From: DASYAN01 sp036501345
GTDB lineage: Bacteria > Chloroflexota > Ktedonobacteria > Ktedonobacterales > Ktedonobacteraceae
Direction of reading: 5' to 3'
DNA length: 14,671 bases
NCBI GenBank assembly: GCA_036501345.1
Contig: DASYAN010000532.1
Coordinates: 1-14,671 of the forward strand
The translations under genes and the position numbers were made by a program. The notes under the pieces were generated by a model. The model saw nothing but the letters and a program-made list of their open reading frames with translations. It made no database searches and was not told where the DNA came from. Positions within the stretch are counted from its first letter, which is position 1. Each line of letters starts with the position of its first letter. This document shows positions 14,259 to 14,671 of the stretch, one piece after another.

Positions 14259-14671
14259 TTATTGCCTCTGGCTCGGGGGGTAGGATGGTACCCCTGAATA
14301 CTGAGACTGTTGCACACGAGGTTGTCTTGGTAGAGCATACGACGATGGGGATGTATAGTTGCCCGGGGGTGTATAGCCTGTCTGGCGCGACCATTTTGGT
14401 GGCCCTTTCTGACTTGGTACGATATGGGGGGGGGCATATTGCATCTGCTGAGCCAGTAACGCCATTTGTCTTACTCGCCGCTGATATGCTATGATGCTAC
14501 CCAGACCAAGCAGCGCGACTACTACTAGCCCTATCCCTAATAGAAGCAGAGCAATAGTTGTACCATTGTAGGGGTTAGGTGCTGGCAATGACGTTGGTAA
14601 TGGCTCTGCCAGCTGATCTTTTGAGAGTGTAGGAGGCTGGTTCAGGGAGAGATGCCACTGATTCTCCAGGT
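14259..14671 (-). CDS. C-terminal part of a single-pass membrane protein (5' end outside window)
   Basis: The frame is open from the right edge to TAA at 14259-14261, so at least 136 residues are present. Residues before the membrane (PPTLSKDQLAEPLPTSLPAP) form a Pro/Leu/Ser-rich linker. A single strong transmembrane segment follows (TIALLLLGIGLVVVALLGLG, then SIIAYQRRVRQ). The tail of about 75 residues is rich in Pro, Gln, Tyr and Ser. The positive residues just after the helix suggest the tail is cytoplasmic and the missing N-terminal part extracellular. An internal TTG at 14588 is not needed as a start. The gene ends about 105 bp before the DprA start, on the same strand. No function can be named from this part alone. 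Confidence 0.65.
   Translation of the reverse strand, partial: LENQWHLSLNQPPTLSKDQLAEPLPTSLPAPNPYNGTTIALLLLGIGLVVVALLGLGSIIAYQRRVRQMALLAQQMQYAPPHIVPSQKGPPKWSRQTGYTPPGNYTSPSSYALPRQPRVQQSQYSGVPSYPPSQRQ

Overview
The window looks like accessory chromosome from a spore-forming, multicellular Chloroflexota, most probably a Ktedonobacterales/Ktedonobacteria relative. This is inferred from a very large MalT-type LuxR regulator, a DUF4388/PATAN protein, a lone trehalose glycosyltransferring synthase, serine/threonine-rich lipoproteins, intermediate base composition, long poorly coding gaps and many decayed genes. No database search was possible, so the taxon is a guess. I see no rRNA, tRNA or CRISPR array.

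Layout. 1-188 (-): start of a lipoprotein cut by the window edge. 534-1784 (-): TreT-like trehalose synthase, whose terminator hairpin has a diverged direct copy about 1.6 kb away (461-535 and 2080-2150). 1785-2593: long gap with no supported gene. 2594-3289 (+): DUF4388-type protein. 3459-3578 (+): small gene apparently interrupted by a MITE-like element (about 3538-3767). 3793-4150 (-): frameshifted pseudogene. 4342-7146 (-): 934-residue LuxR/MalT-like ATP-dependent regulator. 7325-7398 (-): possible leftover 5' end of a Uma2-type gene. 7493-9442 (-): a decaying plasmid- or phage-like module, with a RepA/AAA_25-type ATPase split from its winged-helix C-terminus, two tracts of 9-bp-spaced GTNAC repeats, and an uncharacterised 116-residue ORF. 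9965-10019: three spaced 13-bp repeats resembling an IS21-type transposon end. 10300-11184 (+): lipoprotein with two cupredoxin-like domains. 11273-11428 (-): short unrecognised coding fragment. 11482-12102 (-): LysE-family exporter. 12430-12945 (+): RelE/ParE-type toxin-antitoxin pair in which both genes appear broken. 12982-14154 (-): DprA. 14259 to the right edge (-): C-terminal end of a single-pass membrane protein.

Functionally, the intact genes are a loose set: trehalose synthesis, two lipoproteins, one large regulator, one exporter and DNA uptake/processing. Between them lies debris of mobile DNA (MITE, possible IS21 end, Rep-like ATPase, broken toxin-antitoxin pair). I did not find a complete new defence or biosynthetic system. 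The most unusual items are the strand-symmetric 9-bp GTNAC arrays beside the broken Rep-like ATPase, the toxin-antitoxin pair with a CT-run frameshift plus an amber codon, and the MITE that gives a small gene a new C-terminus.
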